Positions 4,792 through 6,584 of a DNA stretch of 6,584 bases are shown here, one piece after another; position 1 is the stretch's first letter; each line of letters opens with the position of its first letter. This stretch comes from Actinomycetota bacterium (lineage in GTDB: Bacteria > Actinomycetota > UBA4738 > HRBIN12). A program made the position numbers and the translations under genes. Under the pieces are notes generated by a model. That model did not search any database, was not told where the DNA came from, and saw nothing but the letters and a program-made list of their open reading frames with translations. Where the stretch lies: assembly GCA_004366195.1 (NCBI GenBank), contig SIRV01000084.1, forward strand, positions 1-6,584, in the 5' to 3' direction.

Positions 4792-6584
4792 CCGTCCTCG
4801 GTGAGCTCGAAGCCGGCGAGGAGCGCCCGCCGGTCGGTGAGGGTCAAGCCCGAGATGCGGATCCAGGTCGTGCCCGACCCGAGGCGCAGGTCCGCCGCGT
4901 ACCGCCCCGGCGCGAGCTCCACCGCGCCGACGGAGGTCGGGGTCCCTTCCTCCGGGACGACGCCGACGATGACGTGATGCATAGGCAGGCGGCCCCCGCT
5001 CGGGTCGAGGAAGGAGAGGGACAGGCGGTCGACGCCGCCCGACCACGGCCGGAGGTGGGCCGTGACCCGTGTCCCGTCGGCGAGGCGGAGCAGGAACCGC
5101 TCGGTCCCGTCGGAGCCCCGTACGACCGACACGACCTCGCCCGCCGGTCTCGGCCAGACCTGGAGGGGGACCTCCGTGGAGCCCGCGTCCGTCTCCACCA
5201 AGGCCCGCACCTCCCACAGGGCGTCCACCGCGAGGACCGTGCTCTGGGCCTCCCAGGCCCCACCCGCCGCCGGCCGGAGGTCGAGGGTGGAGCGGAGCTC
5301 CGGTCGGCCGGGGAGCGAGAACGTCAGGCTCACGCGGCGCGCGGCGATCGGCCGGCCGGTGTCGTAGTCGAGCGCCCGGGCGATGAACCGGTTGGGCCCG
5401 ACGGCCCCGGGTTCGATGCGGAGCTCGAGGCGGGTGCTCGTCGCGTAGTCGGATCCCCGCACGACGAGGGGTCGGACGACGGCCGTCGGCGCCCGCCCCG
5501 ACGACGCCGGCGGCGGCAGGCCGACGAGGAGGGCCGTGGCGGCGAGGACCCCGGCGGCCAGAGCGAGCTCCCCGGCCACCGCTCGGCGGAGGGCTCGGGA
5601 CCCGAGCTCCCCGGCCCGAGGGAGGAGACGGTACCGGGTCACCGCGGCAAGTGCGAGTACCCCGGACACCAGGACCAGCTTGACGACGAGAACGGCGCCG
5701 TAGCCGCTGCGCCATGGGTGCGCCCAACCGGAGGGGCCACCGAGCTCGGAGGTGGCCCGGACCAACCCGGTGATCAGCACGACGGCGAGCGGCAGGGGCG
5801 CGAGGCGCGAGAACCGCCGGATGTCGGCCCGGCCCTCGCGCAGGCCGAGGGCGAGCCACCCGAGCCCGCCGATCCAGACGCCGACGGCGAGGAGGTGCAT
5901 GCCCTGCAGCAGCCACGCGGACGTCGACGCCCCCGCGTGGCCGGCGGATGCCCGGAGGAGCATGGCGGTCGCGGCCACGAGAGCGAGGGCGAGGGCCGTC
6001 GGACGCCCCGGCCGGAGGCGGACGGCGAGCGTCGCAGCCCCGGTCGCGCCCACGGCCGCGGCCAGGCGGACGTGGGCGGCGCCGGTGCCCGACGCCAGGA
6101 AGGCGGCGACGGGCAGTCCGACCGTCCGGGCGCCGTCCACGGTCAACGCCGCGGTCGCGATGGCGGCGAGGAGCCAAGCCGCGGCCAGCACACCGGGAGG
6201 CAAGGGGATGCGGACGCCGAGCGGGATCAGGCCGGCGACCCCCGCCGCGAACAGGAGGATCAGTCCCACGTAGAGCGCGAGGCGGGCCGCGACGGCGACC
6301 GTGCTCGGCGGGGGAGCGGTGGGGACGGCCCCCGGTGCGGGGGCGGGCACCGCTGGTGGGACGACGCCGATCCCGAAGGAGAGGGTCCCGGAGGTGAGGT
6401 GCCCGTCCACGAGGGAGACGGTCCGCCACAGCACGGTGTAGACCCCGTGGGGCAGGTCCGCCGGGACCGGCACCACGATCGTCCGCCCGTCCCCGGAGGC
6501 GGGCTGCACCGGCCCGACCGGGACCGGGTCGCCCTGCGCGTCGAGGAGCTCGACCCTCGTGAGCTCGAGGTCCGGTCGCTCGGT
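4788..6584 (-). CDS. CopC-CopD copper resistance fusion with two C-terminal YtkA/FixH-like domains (N-terminus outside window)
   Basis: 598 residues are visible, and the frame is open to the right edge, so the signal peptide and the first CopC strands are missing. Residues 1-73 are the rest of a CopC domain, ending in YTVLWRTVSLVDGHLTSG; Asp60 and His62 of DGH match the copper-binding Asp-x-His of CopC. A Pro/Ala linker (about 74-95) leads to a CopD domain (about 96-355) with about eight membrane helices, including SAGHAG (His216) and LLQGMHLLAVGVWIGGLG (His230), the conserved CopD histidine region. Two extracytoplasmic beta domains follow at about 368-480 and 483-595. Their strand pattern resembles YtkA/FixH-like domains, and the second contains a Met-His-His (535-537). 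The likely role is copper capture outside the membrane and transfer across it, for uptake or resistance. The end overlaps the DUF488 stop by four bases. The GTG at 6509 is internal to the CopC domain and is not the start. Confidence 0.88.
   Translation of the reverse strand, partial: TERPDLELTRVELLDAQGDPVPVGPVQPASGDGRTIVVPVPADLPHGVYTVLWRTVSLVDGHLTSGTLSFGIGVVPPAVPAPAPGAVPTAPPPSTVAVAARLALYVGLILLFAAGVAGLIPLGVRIPLPPGVLAAAWLLAAIATAALTVDGARTVGLPVAAFLASGTGAAHVRLAAAVGATGAATLAVRLRPGRPTALALALVAATAMLLRASAGHAGASTSAWLLQGMHLLAVGVWIGGLGWLALGLREGRADIRRFSRLAPLPLAVVLITGLVRATSELGGPSGWAHPWRSGYGAVLVVKLVLVSGVLALAAVTRYRLLPRAGELGSRALRRAVAGELALAAGVLAATALLVGLPPPASSGRAPTAVVRPLVVRGSDYATSTRLELRIEPGAVGPNRFIARALDYDTGRPIAARRVSLTFSLPGRPELRSTLDLRPAAGGAWEAQSTVLAVDALWEVRALVETDAGSTEVPLQVWPRPAGEVVSVVRGSDGTERFLLRLADGTRVTAHLRPWSGGVDRLSLSFLDPSGGRLPMHHVIVGVVPEEGTPTSVGAVELAPGRYAADLRLGSGTTWIRISGLTLTDRRALLAGFELTEDG

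Noticed and set aside
4174..6429. A 751-codon open frame on the minus strand in another register
   Set aside because: It runs antisense through DUF488 and then through CopCD in the wrong frame, and is dominated by Arg, Pro and Gly. This is the usual shadow of high-GC third positions; the competing frames carry clear family motifs.

Overview
The window is very G+C-rich, with GTG starts, strong GGAGG ribosome sites, tightly packed genes and a tRNA without an encoded CCA end. This suggests a high-GC actinobacterium or a similar uncultured soil-type lineage. That placement rests on composition and protein style and is not certain. No integrase, transposase, CRISPR array or phage gene is visible, so this looks like ordinary chromosome.

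Layout. (1) Positions 1-901, plus strand: the C-terminal end of an alpha/beta hydrolase, overlapping by GTGA with a HAD-superfamily hydrolase. (2) Positions 876-3955, minus strand: a three-gene ABC export operon. Its order is a secreted, membrane-anchored protein with three Ig-like (NEW3-type) domains, then an ATPase, then a six-helix ABC-2 permease. The permease end overlaps the HAD gene end convergently by 26 bases. (3) Positions 3956-4242: a regulatory island with a 16-base palindrome next to the operon's ribosome site, two back-to-back hairpins, a minus-strand tRNA-Glu(CTC), and candidate divergent promoters. (4) Positions 4243-4791, plus strand: a DUF488 protein, possibly translated from a leaderless mRNA. 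(5) Positions 4788-6584, minus strand: a CopC-CopD copper-handling fusion with two extra C-terminal beta domains, cut by the window edge at its N-terminus.

How the genes fit together. The ATPase and permease form the motor and channel of an exporter whose substrate cannot be read from sequence. The NEW3-type protein is probably its extracytoplasmic partner. The CopCD fusion would bind copper outside the membrane and pass it across the membrane. The HAD and alpha/beta hydrolases are probably translationally coupled, but their substrates are unknown. DUF488 shows no functional link to its neighbours.

I do not see a convincing new defence or mobile system. The parts most worth following are the palindrome and hairpins before the exporter operon, the absence of any recognisable -10 element between the tRNA and that operon, and the NEW3/NosF-NosY-like exporter of unknown substrate.
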